From Gloeocapsa sp. PCC 73106 (GTDB lineage: Bacteria > Cyanobacteriota > Cyanobacteriia > Cyanobacteriales > Gloeocapsaceae): a stretch of 64,000 bases of DNA. The stretch spans positions 18,975 through 82,974 of the forward strand of contig NZ_ALVY01000223.1 in the NCBI RefSeq assembly GCF_000332035.1, given 5' to 3'. The position numbers and the translations under genes were made by a program. This document shows positions 45,563 through 54,281 of this stretch, in pieces. The first letter of the stretch is position 1. Every line of letters begins with the position of its first letter. A model generated the notes under the pieces. It had not been told where the DNA came from. It saw only the letters and a program-made list of their open reading frames with translations, and made no database searches.

Positions 45563-46285
45563 TTACAAATGACGACGAAGAGACTGTTGAAGTCGTTCGC
45601 CAATCCAAACCTTAATGATTGACTGACGGGTAACCCCCAGATACTGTGCTTCCCTATCGATCGCTTCAATCATCCAGACAGGCAGATCTACATTGATAGG
45701 ATAGGATATTGTTTCGCAGTTACTTTGTGCCAGACCAGGACGCTTCATCTGAGTCAAATCTAGGTCGGCTATGATATCTTCCAAACCTTCATCAAAGATC
45801 GTTCCCAAAGTGGGCAGAAGGTCCTCCCCTGCATAGGTGATCGGTAACTCTGCTCCTTGCCAAACCCAGATTTGCTGTCGTTGTAGGTCAATTAACCAAG
45901 CCAGTTGAGTCCCATTGCTCAAACAATGAAGAATTTTGCTTTGCAGATTGAGAGTGCTTTGATCGGGGGAGCGAATCTCAATTATCCAATCGGGTGCATT
46001 CTGGAGCGGTCCATCTTCTTTGGGTAGATTTGTGCTTTTGACAATGGCAATATCGGGAACAGGAGAAAGGGGGGAGATAATACAGCGTAGTTCTTGTATC
46101 GCTTCATAGTCAGTTGTTTGCTGATTAATCGAGTTGACTAGGTTGCGCTGTACTCGAGAATGAAACAAAGTGGGCATGGGTTTTTGTTGAGCTTCCCCGT
46201 TGATAAACTCCCAAGAGGGAGAAGCTTCGATATTCGGTTGGCGCAAAAATATCTCTAAGGCAGGAGATGTGGTAGGCGATCGCAT
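45563..46285 (-). CDS. Uma2/DUF820-family putative endonuclease
   Basis: A 240-residue protein of the Uma2 family, a PD-(D/E)XK nuclease-like group hugely expanded in cyanobacteria. The core is seen in WEFINGEAQQKPMPT, VPDIAIV (Asp), DWIIEIRSPDQS (E-x-K-like, here EIR) and KILHCLSNGTQLAWLIDLQRQ. The C-terminal ~40 residues (ISYPINVDLPVWMIEAIDRE then AQYLGVTRQSIIKVWIGERL) look like a ribbon-helix-helix DNA-binding tail, an added domain. Biological role is unknown. Confidence 0.82.
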   Translation of the reverse strand: MRSPTTSPALEIFLRQPNIEASPSWEFINGEAQQKPMPTLFHSRVQRNLVNSINQQTTDYEAIQELRCIISPLSPVPDIAIVKSTNLPKEDGPLQNAPDWIIEIRSPDQSTLNLQSKILHCLSNGTQLAWLIDLQRQQIWVWQGAELPITYAGEDLLPTLGTIFDEGLEDIIADLDLTQMKRPGLAQSNCETISYPINVDLPVWMIEAIDREAQYLGVTRQSIIKVWIGERLQQSLRRHL

Positions 46286-46495
46286 TTTTATTTAATCTCT
46301 ATTTAATCAGAATTTTAATGCTTTTGTTCTATTCTATCAGGGGTTCATTGATGGCTAATCGCACATTACCGCATCCACTCTTATATAATTCATCAGCTCT
46401 AACCGTCTCAATATTTACATAAGTAGCACAAAGAAGCAGGCAGAATAACAGCCTAATTTGTTTAATTTTCACTTTTATCACACCTTTTGACTCAA

Positions 46496-47626
46496 TTAAC
46501 CCCTATGACTATCGCTATACTCAGGGAGTTTCTTTCTAGAAGAGGGTTTACGATACGACCACATCACTAAACCAGTAACGAATAAAATAGCTGGAGTAAG
46601 TCCCACAAATACGTAGAAAATGCGCGTGGGTAAGCCTCCAAAAGTTCCAAAATGAATCGGTGTAAAAGCGTTTAAAACAGCTTCGGCTCTATTATTGGGA
46701 TTGAGAGGATTATCAATGTGGAGAACTTTACCGCTATATTGATCTAGATAAACTCTAACGCTATCGTGGGGGTTTAATTGGCTGGGCAAACGTTTCCTAA
46801 CACGAAAGGCGTCTGTGGGATTTTGGGGAAAAGTTAAACTTCTTAGTTTATTGGCGGACGGTAGAGCAAGTTCAACCTTAGAGAGGATTGCTTCTACGCT
46901 CAAAGGTGATTGACCAGGAATAGGTATAGAAGCAGGTTCAGAAGGTTTTGGCGTGAATGTGGCTGCATAGATTATGGGTGTACTCTTATCGGAGAAATTC
47001 CAAGCAAAACCCGTTAGAGCGATCGCACCTAAAAACATAGCCGCCACGATTCCCACTACTTTATGCAGATCGAAATTAACTCTTTTTGGATGCGCTTTCC
47101 ACTTAATCTTGAAACCGGCAATCAATTTGCGCCAACCTGGCCACAGAACTATACCCGTAAAACTGAGCACAAACATGAAAAAAGCGGCAATTCCTGCGAT
47201 TACTGTGCCAGTTTCCCCCGCGAGGAGTTGATAATGGAGTTGATAAACTATTCCAAATAAAGAGGTTTCCCAAGGGCGATCGCCCAAAATTTCTCCCGTA
47301 TATGGATTGACAAATACTTCTGTATATGTTTCCTCAGGAGTCGTTAGCCAAAATTGATAAACTTGGTTGGGTTGTTTGGGAAAATCCACAAAGTAGGGCT
47401 CAATACCATAAACTGACTCAATTTTATCCTTCATCTGAGTCAGAGATACCGATTCTGTTTGAGGAGTAACGGTGCCAACCTTTTCCTTAATCATTAACTG
47501 GTTTATTTCTGGGTAAAAAACCAATATGCTTCCAGTTAAACCAATAATGACAGCAATTGCTCCAATTATTAACCCCAAGTATCGGTGGATAGTAAAAGTA
47601 GCATCCCGAATCTTTTTGGTATTCAT
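46496..47626 (-). CDS. PepSY-associated transmembrane protein (PiuB-like)
   Basis: A 376-residue membrane protein with four main membrane segments. IHRYLGLIIGAIAVIIGLTG at residues 13-32, the periplasmic PepSY region (YTEVFVNPYTGEILGDRPWE), FDLHKVVGIVAAMFLGAIAL and a C-terminal FVGLTPAILFVTGLVMW are typical. Family members are iron-regulated and may act as ferric-siderophore reductases with bound haem. ATG 47626 has a GAGAGG ribosome site. It is the last gene of the exbB-exbD-imelysin-PepSY run. Confidence 0.88.
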   Translation of the reverse strand: MNTKKIRDATFTIHRYLGLIIGAIAVIIGLTGSILVFYPEINQLMIKEKVGTVTPQTESVSLTQMKDKIESVYGIEPYFVDFPKQPNQVYQFWLTTPEETYTEVFVNPYTGEILGDRPWETSLFGIVYQLHYQLLAGETGTVIAGIAAFFMFVLSFTGIVLWPGWRKLIAGFKIKWKAHPKRVNFDLHKVVGIVAAMFLGAIALTGFAWNFSDKSTPIIYAATFTPKPSEPASIPIPGQSPLSVEAILSKVELALPSANKLRSLTFPQNPTDAFRVRKRLPSQLNPHDSVRVYLDQYSGKVLHIDNPLNPNNRAEAVLNAFTPIHFGTFGGLPTRIFYVFVGLTPAILFVTGLVMWSYRKPSSRKKLPEYSDSHRG

Positions 47627-47647
47627 GATTATTTTCCTCTCCAAAAA

Positions 47648-48481
47648 CTAAGCTAACCCCAATACTTCCCTAGCCTCAATTAACGCATCACGAAATTGAT
47701 AACTAGCTTTGACAATTTCACCTCTTTGTTGATTATTAAGAGAACTAAAAGGAGTAGCAGCTACAGTACCCTCAGTAAAGTAAGGTTCTACACTTTTCAG
47801 ACAAGCTTGATAGGTTTCTTCTACTTGGGCGGCAACAGCGGGATTTTTCGCTTTGACAAGCACAGCAAAAGGCTCGTATTGAGAATGAATGCCAATCCAG
47901 TTGTGTTTAAAAATTAGCAAACTCTGATCTGACCAGGTTTCTTCTTCACTGGAAATCTTTTTGGAGGGAACTTCATTCGCCAGGGTAATCATTCCTTGAA
48001 AATTGAGACTAGCATTAAAATTACTAGGCTCATTTAATTGATTAATCAATGATTCTACACTTGCTACTAACCCCTCACCATAGGGAATAGCTGCTTCTAG
48101 ATTTTTATCTCTGTAAATAAAGCCTTCTATTCTGTGAAAACCTCTGAATTCTTCTGAACTTTCCCCTTGCTCAAAAGCATAGGGTCGAGCATCAATATCT
48201 GAGTCTTCTTGAGGAAAACTAGCAGCAAATACCTCAATTTCCTCATAGGGAGGACGGCTGTTGACGTAGGCTTGTTGAGCAGTTTCTAAATCATTAGTCT
48301 TGAGAGCTGCTAAAAGTTCTTGAACCAGAGATAATTGCTCATCAGCTCTAACTTTAAAATAATTAATGCCTGTTTGTACTTGTTCTGAGTATTCGCTTTG
48401 AGCAATGACTTTTAAGTTAGTGACAGCTAATAAAGCTATTACTGAGATAACTAGAATTGAAAAGCGTATGATTTTTTGCAT
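47648..48481 (-). CDS. Imelysin/EfeO-like periplasmic protein
   Basis: A 277-residue secreted protein. The signal peptide is residues 1-27 (KIIRFSILVISVIALLAVTN, cleavage after IAQ). The imelysin signature GxHxxE appears as RGFHRIEGF near residue 120. EfeO-like imelysins bind iron or haem in the periplasm. Placement between exbD and the PepSY protein, 3 bp before the latter's frame, supports a role in iron uptake. Confidence 0.85.
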   Translation of the reverse strand: MQKIIRFSILVISVIALLAVTNLKVIAQSEYSEQVQTGINYFKVRADEQLSLVQELLAALKTNDLETAQQAYVNSRPPYEEIEVFAASFPQEDSDIDARPYAFEQGESSEEFRGFHRIEGFIYRDKNLEAAIPYGEGLVASVESLINQLNEPSNFNASLNFQGMITLANEVPSKKISSEEETWSDQSLLIFKHNWIGIHSQYEPFAVLVKAKNPAVAAQVEETYQACLKSVEPYFTEGTVAATPFSSLNNQQRGEIVKASYQFRDALIEAREVLGLA

Positions 48482-48496
48482 TGTGTTACTCCTAAC

Positions 48497-48907
48497 TTAT
48501 TTTTGTTCTATTTTTTTTGCGGCGATCGCTAAGTTGACTCCCTCTACTTGACGCAGTTGATCCATTACCTCTACTACACGACCATGTTCTATCTCCGTAT
48601 CTGCATTGATTACTACTAGAGCTTCATCTCCTTTTTGCACTAATGCTCTGAGTGCTGAGGGTAAAGCTTCAACCTGGATAGGCTCACGATTGAGAAAAAT
48701 ATCACCATCTGATTCGATAGTCACGTTGATTTGTTCTTTTTTGACGCTTTCTGTGGTAGTTGCCGAGGGAAGATTGACTGGTAAACCCTCTGAGCGAATC
48801 AAATATAGACTCGAAACGATAAAAAAAGCGAGAATCGAGAAGATAACGTCTATCATCGGTACGATATTAATACCATCATCTAACTCTGGTTCCTCAGGAA
48901 GACGCAT
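48497..48907 (-). CDS. exbD: ExbD-type biopolymer transport protein
   Basis: A 136-residue protein with one membrane helix. IVPMIDVIFSILAFFIVSSL holds the conserved proton-path Asp (about D20), and the periplasmic domain follows (VTIESDGDIFLNREPI then QVEALPSAL). With ExbB it uses the proton gradient to energise TonB. It overlaps exbB by 14 bp and precedes the imelysin gene. Confidence 0.93.
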   Translation of the reverse strand: MRLPEEPELDDGINIVPMIDVIFSILAFFIVSSLYLIRSEGLPVNLPSATTTESVKKEQINVTIESDGDIFLNREPIQVEALPSALRALVQKGDEALVVINADTEIEHGRVVEVMDQLRQVEGVNLAIAAKKIEQK

Positions 48908-49541
48908 AATTATTCATCCCTTTTTGATGTTGGCGACGGTACAGCAATTCTAACTGACCTCCATATTCTTGGATTGAAGCTAGCTGACGCTGATAAAAAG
49001 CACGAAAAGTATTGGTAAACAGCAAGGTAAAGATAGCCACTACCAAACCCATTACCGTTGAAACCAAAGCCTCACTGATACCTCCAGTAACTCCCGCAGT
49101 TTGAGTCGCTTCAAAATTGCCGATATCTAAAGAGGCAAAAGAACGCATTAACCCCAAAATTGTCCCCAAAAGTCCTAACAAAGGCGAAACAGTGATAACT
49201 GTCTGGAAAAATGTGTTAAATCGCTTCAATAAGGGCAATTCTGCTTGAGTGGCACTTTCTAAAGCCAAACGAAACTCCACAGGTGTCGGTCTATCTAATT
49301 CCAGTGCTTCCAAAAAGATACGAGCCATAGGTAAATCAGCGTTTTGCTTAAGCTTTTTAATAGCGGCCAGAGGATCAACGGTATAGACGCGGAGGATCTC
49401 TTTAACCATAGGAATCTCTCGAGTCTTGACGCGAAACCAAAACCAAAGACGCTCAATGATCAGGGCAACAGCTATACAGGAGAATGCCAGTAATGGCCAA
49501 GCAACGATACCCCCTGCTAAGAAAAAGTTATTAATCTCCAT
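48894..49541 (-). CDS. exbB: ExbB-type MotA/TolQ/ExbB proton channel protein
   Basis: A 215-residue protein with three membrane segments (about 5-30, 108-135 and 150-175). The family motif region is TVSPLLGLLGTILGLMRSFA followed by GGISEALVSTVMGLVVAIFT. It forms the pentameric channel around ExbD that powers TonB. It is divergent from tonB with a 161-bp shared regulatory gap and heads the exbB-exbD-imelysin-PepSY operon. Confidence 0.93.
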   Translation of the reverse strand: MEINNFFLAGGIVAWPLLAFSCIAVALIIERLWFWFRVKTREIPMVKEILRVYTVDPLAAIKKLKQNADLPMARIFLEALELDRPTPVEFRLALESATQAELPLLKRFNTFFQTVITVSPLLGLLGTILGLMRSFASLDIGNFEATQTAGVTGGISEALVSTVMGLVVAIFTLLFTNTFRAFYQRQLASIQEYGGQLELLYRRQHQKGMNNYASS

Positions 49542-49702
49542 AGTTTATTGGTAAGGACTTCTGTTAGTATAAAGTGATGGTAAAACTTATTGCAAGTCAT
49601 AATCAATAATTTTTGACGATTGTGATTCAAGGCGATCGCTATAAGCAAGTATAAGCAATTATTATTGTTTAAAAATATTTTCAATAATATAACTAATTAA
49701 TC

Positions 49703-50791
49703 ATGTCCAATTCGCGCTTTTGTATTGAACAACGTTCCCGAGAACAATCTCAAACACAAAAAATTATCGTTCTTGGTTTAGTAGCTTCCGCAGTTTTACA
49801 CGGAGTACTTGCAACTACAAACTTTAACCCCTTGTTAAGATCCGAAGCCCCATCAGAAGCTGAAGTCCCCATAGAATTAGTGATAGTTGAAGAGCCTGAA
49901 CTTGAACCTAAGCCTGTACCGCCCGAACCTGAACCCGAACCTGAACCTGAACCCGAACCTGAACCTGAACCTGAACCAGTTGAAAATCAGGTAATACAGC
50001 CTATACCCCAGCCAGTTGTACCCACTCCTCCACCTCCAGTTCAGCCCAAAATACAACCTACTGCACCTCCTGTTTCTACTACCCCAGAAGAAGGAGGAGG
50101 ACAACCCCTGGCAGTACTTACTAGTCCCGGTTCATCAGGAATTTTTAAAGTTCCATATGTTCCCCCAGGTTCTCAATTTGAAGAATCCACAGGTACAGGT
50201 ACAGATACAGGGTCAAGTACAGGTACAGGTACGGGCACAGGTACAGGCACAGGTACAGGCGTTGTACAACCACAACCACAAAAACGAGGAATTAGTTGTA
50301 TTAGTGGCTGTGATCCTGTTTATCCTTTTGCGCTAGATGGTGCAGAGGGTAGCGCAGCGGTACAATTGTTATTAGGTCCTGAGGGGGAAGTAATCAGCGT
50401 TACTTTAGTTCGGGGTCATGAAAATAGTGCAATTAATCGACAAGCTCTACTAGCAGCCAGAAATATGAGATTTACTCCCACTGGCGATAATGTTTCAGTC
50501 CAAGTTACGGTTAATTTTACTGTCGCCGGTTCAGAATTCGATCGCGTCGCTAAGGAACGTCAAGAGCAATTAGAGCAAGAGCGACAAGCTCAAGAACGTC
50601 AACAGCAGGAACGCCAAGCTCAGGAGCAACAACAGCAATTGGAACAGGAGCGACAAGCTCAGGAGCAACAACCCCCAGAGGTTCAACCCCCCGTCGCACA
50701 ACCCAACCTACCACTGGTTCAACCCCAAGCACCTTTAATTCCACGTGACGCACCCTTGTTACCAAATATCCAAGATCGCTTGAAGAAATAA
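49703..50791 (+). CDS. tonB: TonB energy transducer with unusual C-terminal tail
   Basis: A 362-residue protein. The membrane anchor is IIVLGLVASAVLHGVLATT (about 22-40), followed by a long PEPEPEP spacer, a TGTGTG repeat (about 165-190) and the TonB C-terminal domain at about 200-275 (YPFALDGAEGSAAVQLLLGP then EGEVISVTL, ending VQVTVNFTV). After that a further ~85 residues of Gln/Glu/Arg-rich coiled coil and Pro-rich sequence follow, which ordinary TonB lacks. Both spacer repeats are DNA microsatellites (GAACCT and ACAGGT units) and could vary in length between strains. Confidence 0.92.
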   Translation: MSNSRFCIEQRSREQSQTQKIIVLGLVASAVLHGVLATTNFNPLLRSEAPSEAEVPIELVIVEEPELEPKPVPPEPEPEPEPEPEPEPEPEPVENQVIQPIPQPVVPTPPPPVQPKIQPTAPPVSTTPEEGGGQPLAVLTSPGSSGIFKVPYVPPGSQFEESTGTGTDTGSSTGTGTGTGTGTGTGVVQPQPQKRGISCISGCDPVYPFALDGAEGSAAVQLLLGPEGEVISVTLVRGHENSAINRQALLAARNMRFTPTGDNVSVQVTVNFTVAGSEFDRVAKERQEQLEQERQAQERQQQERQAQEQQQQLEQERQAQEQQPPEVQPPVAQPNLPLVQPQAPLIPRDAPLLPNIQDRLKK

Positions 50792-50793
50792 TA

Positions 50794-51171
50794 TTAGGGA
50801 GTGTTTCTTCTACCTAAATCGTAGACTCCGCATGCTACACAGGCTAAAATACCTACGCTTATTGCCCAGCTTTTACCCAGGCCGACGTTTACTCCATAGT
50901 TAAACAGTCCACCGGCTATTAGAAAAGGAATAATACTAAATAAAGAAGCGTAAAAGGCATTTTGTGCTTCTCTAGCTACTCTTGTTTTTTCAAATTCATC
51001 CTTGGAAGTGTAGAGAAAGCCTTCGGCGAAATTGAACCAGCGCTCCCATTGAAAGGTAATCCATTCTCTTAGGGAAGCAAAGCCCAAATACAGCGCCAAA
51101 GCCCAAAGACAGGTACCTGCGATCGCCACCTTATCTACAGAAATATTCCAGGGTATGATTCCATCAAGCAT
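50794..51171 (-). CDS. Hypothetical membrane protein
   Basis: A 125-residue protein with three hydrophobic segments (KVAIAGTCLWALALYLGF, ASLFSIIPFLIAGGLFNYGV and WAISVGILACVACGVY) and a charged central loop (FLYTSKDEFEKTRVAREAQN). I do not recognise the family. It converges with tonB, 2 bp away, and ends the region before tRNA-Val. Confidence 0.65.
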   Translation of the reverse strand: MLDGIIPWNISVDKVAIAGTCLWALALYLGFASLREWITFQWERWFNFAEGFLYTSKDEFEKTRVAREAQNAFYASLFSIIPFLIAGGLFNYGVNVGLGKSWAISVGILACVACGVYDLGRRNTP

Positions 51172-51209
51172 AGTTAGTTACTTAAAATTGCTTGATAGAT
51201 TTTAACATA

Positions 51210-51283
<74 letters not shown>

Positions 51284-51360
51284 CTAAGGATTCCTATGAT
51301 ATCATATAAATAAGCGATTTGCAACAGTTTTTTTGATTCATATAGCTATTCTCAGTCTAG

Positions 51361-51630
51361 TTAGGGAAAATAACGGTAAAATTCTTGTCGATGGAGAACG
51401 CGAGAGAAAATAATAGTGTCACTTATCATAAAAAAACCGATTCTATAATCACCAACTCCAATTCGATAGGTATTTTCTTGTCCTTGTAATTTTTTGACAT
51501 TCCTGATGTCCCTAAGATTTTGAGAGGGTATAATGTCCTGAAAAGCAAGATTTTTAATTTTCGTGTAAACTTGTGTACCTTTGAGAAGTTTAAGGTCATT
51601 AACAAAAGTGGGAAAATATTCGGTTTTCAT
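51361..51630 (-). CDS. RelE/ParE-type toxin
   Basis: An 89-residue RelE-superfamily protein: FVNDLKLLKGTQVYTKIKNL, then RNVKKLQGQENTYRIGVGDYRIGF and IIFSRVLHRQEFYRYFP. The central R-x-G-x-YR-I motif and the C-terminal HRxxFYRYFP are characteristic. Such toxins cleave mRNA in the ribosome or poison gyrase. It follows and overlaps the antitoxin by 4 bp, in the usual RelBE order. Confidence 0.9.
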   Translation of the reverse strand: MKTEYFPTFVNDLKLLKGTQVYTKIKNLAFQDIIPSQNLRDIRNVKKLQGQENTYRIGVGDYRIGFFMISDTIIFSRVLHRQEFYRYFP

Positions 51631-51830
51631 TCTTTTTCTAGTTCTGCCAATGCGTCCTCGAAGCTTAAGGGAGTTTCATCCTTAACTTCCATCATGGCGC
51701 GATATAATCCTTCATCTTCAACGGTTTCAATAATCCATTCATAGTCCTGAAAATTGATGACTATTTGCAGAATATGACCGTGAATATCCGTAATCAATTC
51801 TTGAGCAAAAGGATAATCTTTAGCGTTCAT
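51627..51830 (-). CDS. Cognate small antitoxin
   Basis: A 67-residue acidic protein (MNAKDYPFAQELITDIHGHI ... LYRAMMEVKDETPL then SFEDALAELEKE) of a type common in cyanobacteria next to RelE/ParE toxins. No clear DNA-binding fold is visible; the C-terminal helix presumably wraps the toxin. It overlaps the toxin start by ATGA. Confidence 0.8.
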   Translation of the reverse strand: MNAKDYPFAQELITDIHGHILQIVINFQDYEWIIETVEDEGLYRAMMEVKDETPLSFEDALAELEKE

Positions 51831-51992
51831 GTTTCTTTCTTTTATAAAAAAAATTTGGCTCTTATTTTACTATAGAATTTTTAAGGGTACAACTTTTTTC
51901 TGGTAGTTACAGCTAAAAGCGATCGCCTTGGACTATCGCACTTCAGCATTTTTCTGCTAGCATGAGTAGGTAAAAAAACGGATTTTACCACC

Positions 51993-52163
51993 ATGACCGA
52001 CACTCAACCCACGACCCAACCCAAATTACCCGAACCCAAATTCGGCTTCAACGAATACGCCGAACGTCTCAACGGAAGAGCTGCGATGATTGGTTTTGTT
52101 TTAGTAATCCTGATTGAATATCTAAGCGGTCAAGGTTTATTAACGTGGCTGGGTTTACAATAA
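51993..52163 (+). CDS. High-light-inducible (HLIP/Scp) protein
   Basis: A 56-residue single-helix chlorophyll-binding protein. The signature FNEYAERLNGRAAMIGFVLV carries the ExxNGRxAMxG chlorophyll-binding motif of the LHC superfamily. A Pro/Gln-rich N-terminus precedes the helix. Such proteins bind chlorophyll and carotenoid at photosystem II assembly intermediates and are induced by high light. The gene is short and easily missed. Confidence 0.93.
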   Translation: MTDTQPTTQPKLPEPKFGFNEYAERLNGRAAMIGFVLVILIEYLSGQGLLTWLGLQ

Positions 52164-52236
52164 TCTCCGACAAATTACTTACACTTGAGATAAGCTGAAA
52201 GTAAGAGATGAATCGCAAATTAATTGAGTATAACCG

Positions 52237-52524
52237 ATGATTAACGCTATATTGCCTCGCTTTTTCAAAGTAGCTTACCGCAAAGAACCCCTCTCTAGCT
52301 TTGTCTTAATCGTTGGTGCGGTAGACGCAGTTATTGGCGGTGTGGGTGAGCGGTGGACTTTGTTATCCTTGGGTGTCACCACCATTTTAATCGCTTTTTT
52401 ATTGCGGTGGTGGCAACAACAAAAACCCGCCAACTCCTCCCCCACAGTAGCTAGACGAATGCTTCCCCCCAGCTCAGCTACGGCGCCCTTACCCGTGTTA
52501 AATAACAGCCAAAAACAACGATGA
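52237..52524 (+). CDS. Conserved hypothetical membrane protein
   Basis: A 95-residue protein with two hydrophobic stretches (LSSFVLIVGAVDAVIGGVG and TLLSLGVTTILIAFLLRWW) and a Pro/Ser-rich tail. I do not know the function. It overlaps the MerR gene by 4 bp (ATGA), so the two are translationally coupled, and it follows hli by 73 bp. Confidence 0.7.
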   Translation: MINAILPRFFKVAYRKEPLSSFVLIVGAVDAVIGGVGERWTLLSLGVTTILIAFLLRWWQQQKPANSSPTVARRMLPPSSATAPLPVLNNSQKQR

Positions 52525-52940
52525 TCGTCCCAGGCTCTCAACTTCTAAAAATAGGCGAAGTAGCTCAAGAGACTGGTTTATCGATTAAAACTATCCGCTA
52601 CTACGACCAGTTAGGTTTATTATTACCCTCGGTACAACGAAATCAAGCCGGTTATCGTTTGTTTCAACCCGTAGTTATTAACCGTCTCCAATTTATCAAA
52701 AAAACCCAGTCTCTGGGTCTGAGTCTTAAAGAAATCAAAGAAATACTAGATATTCACGACTCAGGAGCGGTTCCCTGTCCAGCGATTAAAGAATGTTTGG
52801 TTAAACAATTAGCAATTATCGATATACACATAAATAACTTACATTTTGTTAAAACAGAGTTACAAACAATACTCTCAGACTGGCAAGATCTAGAATCAAG
52901 AGACCAACTATCTCAGACCATTTGCCCCAATATTAAGTAA
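52521..52940 (+). CDS. MerR-family transcriptional regulator
   Basis: A 139-residue activator of the metal-responsive MerR group. The N-terminal winged helix is LLKIGEVAQETGLSIKTIRY followed by YDQLGLLLPS, then the dimerisation helix (LSLKEIKEILDIHDSG). Cysteines in VPCPAIKEC and the C-terminal TICPN could form a metal site as in ZntR/CueR-type proteins. No metal pump adjoins, so its target is unclear. It sits between the small membrane protein gene and the WD40 gene. Confidence 0.88.
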   Translation: MIVPGSQLLKIGEVAQETGLSIKTIRYYDQLGLLLPSVQRNQAGYRLFQPVVINRLQFIKKTQSLGLSLKEIKEILDIHDSGAVPCPAIKECLVKQLAIIDIHINNLHFVKTELQTILSDWQDLESRDQLSQTICPNIK

Positions 52941-52949
52941 CCTTTTATC

Positions 52950-53999
52950 ATGAATCTGAATCAACTCAAAATAACTTTATTAATAGCGATAACTATAATT
53001 GCTGCCTCGATTCGCCCTATTAAAGCTCAAACCGAACCTAATGAGCCGGTAGTTCCGGCACAAGAATGGCGACTGTGGAGAACCCCTAGACTAATACAAA
53101 CCCTTAGAGAGCACGATGGAACCGTCAGCGCAGTGACTTTTACGCCAGATGGCGACATCGTCATCAGTGGTGGTGGACATAATGACCCCACCCTTAAGTT
53201 TTGGTCTGTGGAAACGGGGAAAATAATCCAAAGAGTCCGGGCTCAACGTACAGGAGTGTTGAATCTGGGAGTTAGTCCCGATGGTACGACTCTGGTAAGT
53301 ACCGGAGAAGATAGAGAAATAAATATTTGGAATTTACAGACAGGAGCACATCTTTCTACTTTTTTTGAACACTCTACTAGTGTGCTAACTATGGCCATTT
53401 CTCCTGATAGTCGCGTCATGGTGACAGGAGGTTTAGATGGTATTAGAGCTTGGAATTTGACTCCCCAACGTCCGGCTTTTATTTTGCAGAATGTCGGTAA
53501 CCCCACCTACACCGTGGCTATACATCCTAACGGCTATATTCTTGCTAGTGGTCATGATGATGGTAAAGTTAAATTCTGGAATCTTAGGACCGCTAGTGAA
53601 ATAGCAGAGTTTTCCAGTCATTCCCAACAAGTTAGTGCTGTACTCTTTACTCTAGACGGTGAAAAATTAATTACAGGAAGTTTAGATGGCACGATTAAAG
53701 TATGGCACCTGGGGACTCGACAGTTACTCTATACCTTCACGGGACATAATAGTAGAATACGCGCTTTAACTCTTAATCCCGACGGCAAAGTTTTAGCGAG
53801 CGCAGCTAATGATGGGGTCCGTCTGTGGAATATTGAGACGGGAGAATTTATCACTGTGCTGACAGGACACACGGATTGGGTACGCTCTATTGCCTTTAGT
53901 AACGATGGTAAAAGACTAGCTTCAGGGAGTTTTGATACCTTGATTCGCGTTTGGGAAATACCGGAACTGGAGATTTCTGTACCAACAACTACGGAATAA
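52950..53999 (+). CDS. Secreted WD40-repeat protein
   Basis: A 349-residue protein. It has an N-terminal signal (LLIAITIIAASIRPIKA, about 9-25) followed by about seven WD40 repeats forming one beta-propeller: for instance GTVSAVTFTPDGDIVISGG, DGTIKVWHLGTR, and the last VRSIAFSNDGKRLASGSFDT then LIRVWE. The protein is probably in the periplasm or lumen. The partner is unknown. Its stop TAATG overlaps the start of the next gene. Confidence 0.88.
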   Translation: MNLNQLKITLLIAITIIAASIRPIKAQTEPNEPVVPAQEWRLWRTPRLIQTLREHDGTVSAVTFTPDGDIVISGGGHNDPTLKFWSVETGKIIQRVRAQRTGVLNLGVSPDGTTLVSTGEDREINIWNLQTGAHLSTFFEHSTSVLTMAISPDSRVMVTGGLDGIRAWNLTPQRPAFILQNVGNPTYTVAIHPNGYILASGHDDGKVKFWNLRTASEIAEFSSHSQQVSAVLFTLDGEKLITGSLDGTIKVWHLGTRQLLYTFTGHNSRIRALTLNPDGKVLASAANDGVRLWNIETGEFITVLTGHTDWVRSIAFSNDGKRLASGSFDTLIRVWEIPELEISVPTTTE

Positions 54000-54280
54000 T
54001 GACCGAACAACAACATCCTCAAGAATACAGCGATCGCCAAATTCTCACTCAGATCCTCCAACAAGAAGCTACCCCAGACAATCTAGCTGATGTAGCTAGG
54101 TTTTTAATTCGTTATCATAACTTCCCTGGAGCAAGGGGTATTCAGGCAGATTTAGCCCAGATCTTACAACAATGGGGATTAGATCAAGAAACTTTGTTTG
54201 CTAAAACCAGAAAACTCTATTCAGATAAAAAAATATCCTACCAGAAATTATCTCCCGAACAAACTCAAGATTGGAGTTGA
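53999..54280 (+). CDS. DUF3288 family protein
   Basis: A 93-residue all-helical protein: QHPQEYSDRQILTQILQQEA, DLARFLIRY-like VARFLIRYHNFPGARGIQAD and LQQWGLDQETLFAKTRKLY match the DUF3288 family, which is restricted to cyanobacteria and some algae. Function is unknown. It starts at the TAATG overlap of the WD40 gene and is convergent with the anti-sigma factor gene, 1 bp apart. Confidence 0.78.
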   Translation: MTEQQHPQEYSDRQILTQILQQEATPDNLADVARFLIRYHNFPGARGIQADLAQILQQWGLDQETLFAKTRKLYSDKKISYQKLSPEQTQDWS

Positions 54281-54281
54281 T

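Noticed and set aside
49542..49702. Fur box between tonB and exbB
   Set aside because: The gap is AT-rich with partial matches only; no convincing 19-bp palindrome.
50016..50336. Alternate-frame ORFs in tonB
   Set aside because: They arise from the microsatellite repeats and have no independent coding signals.
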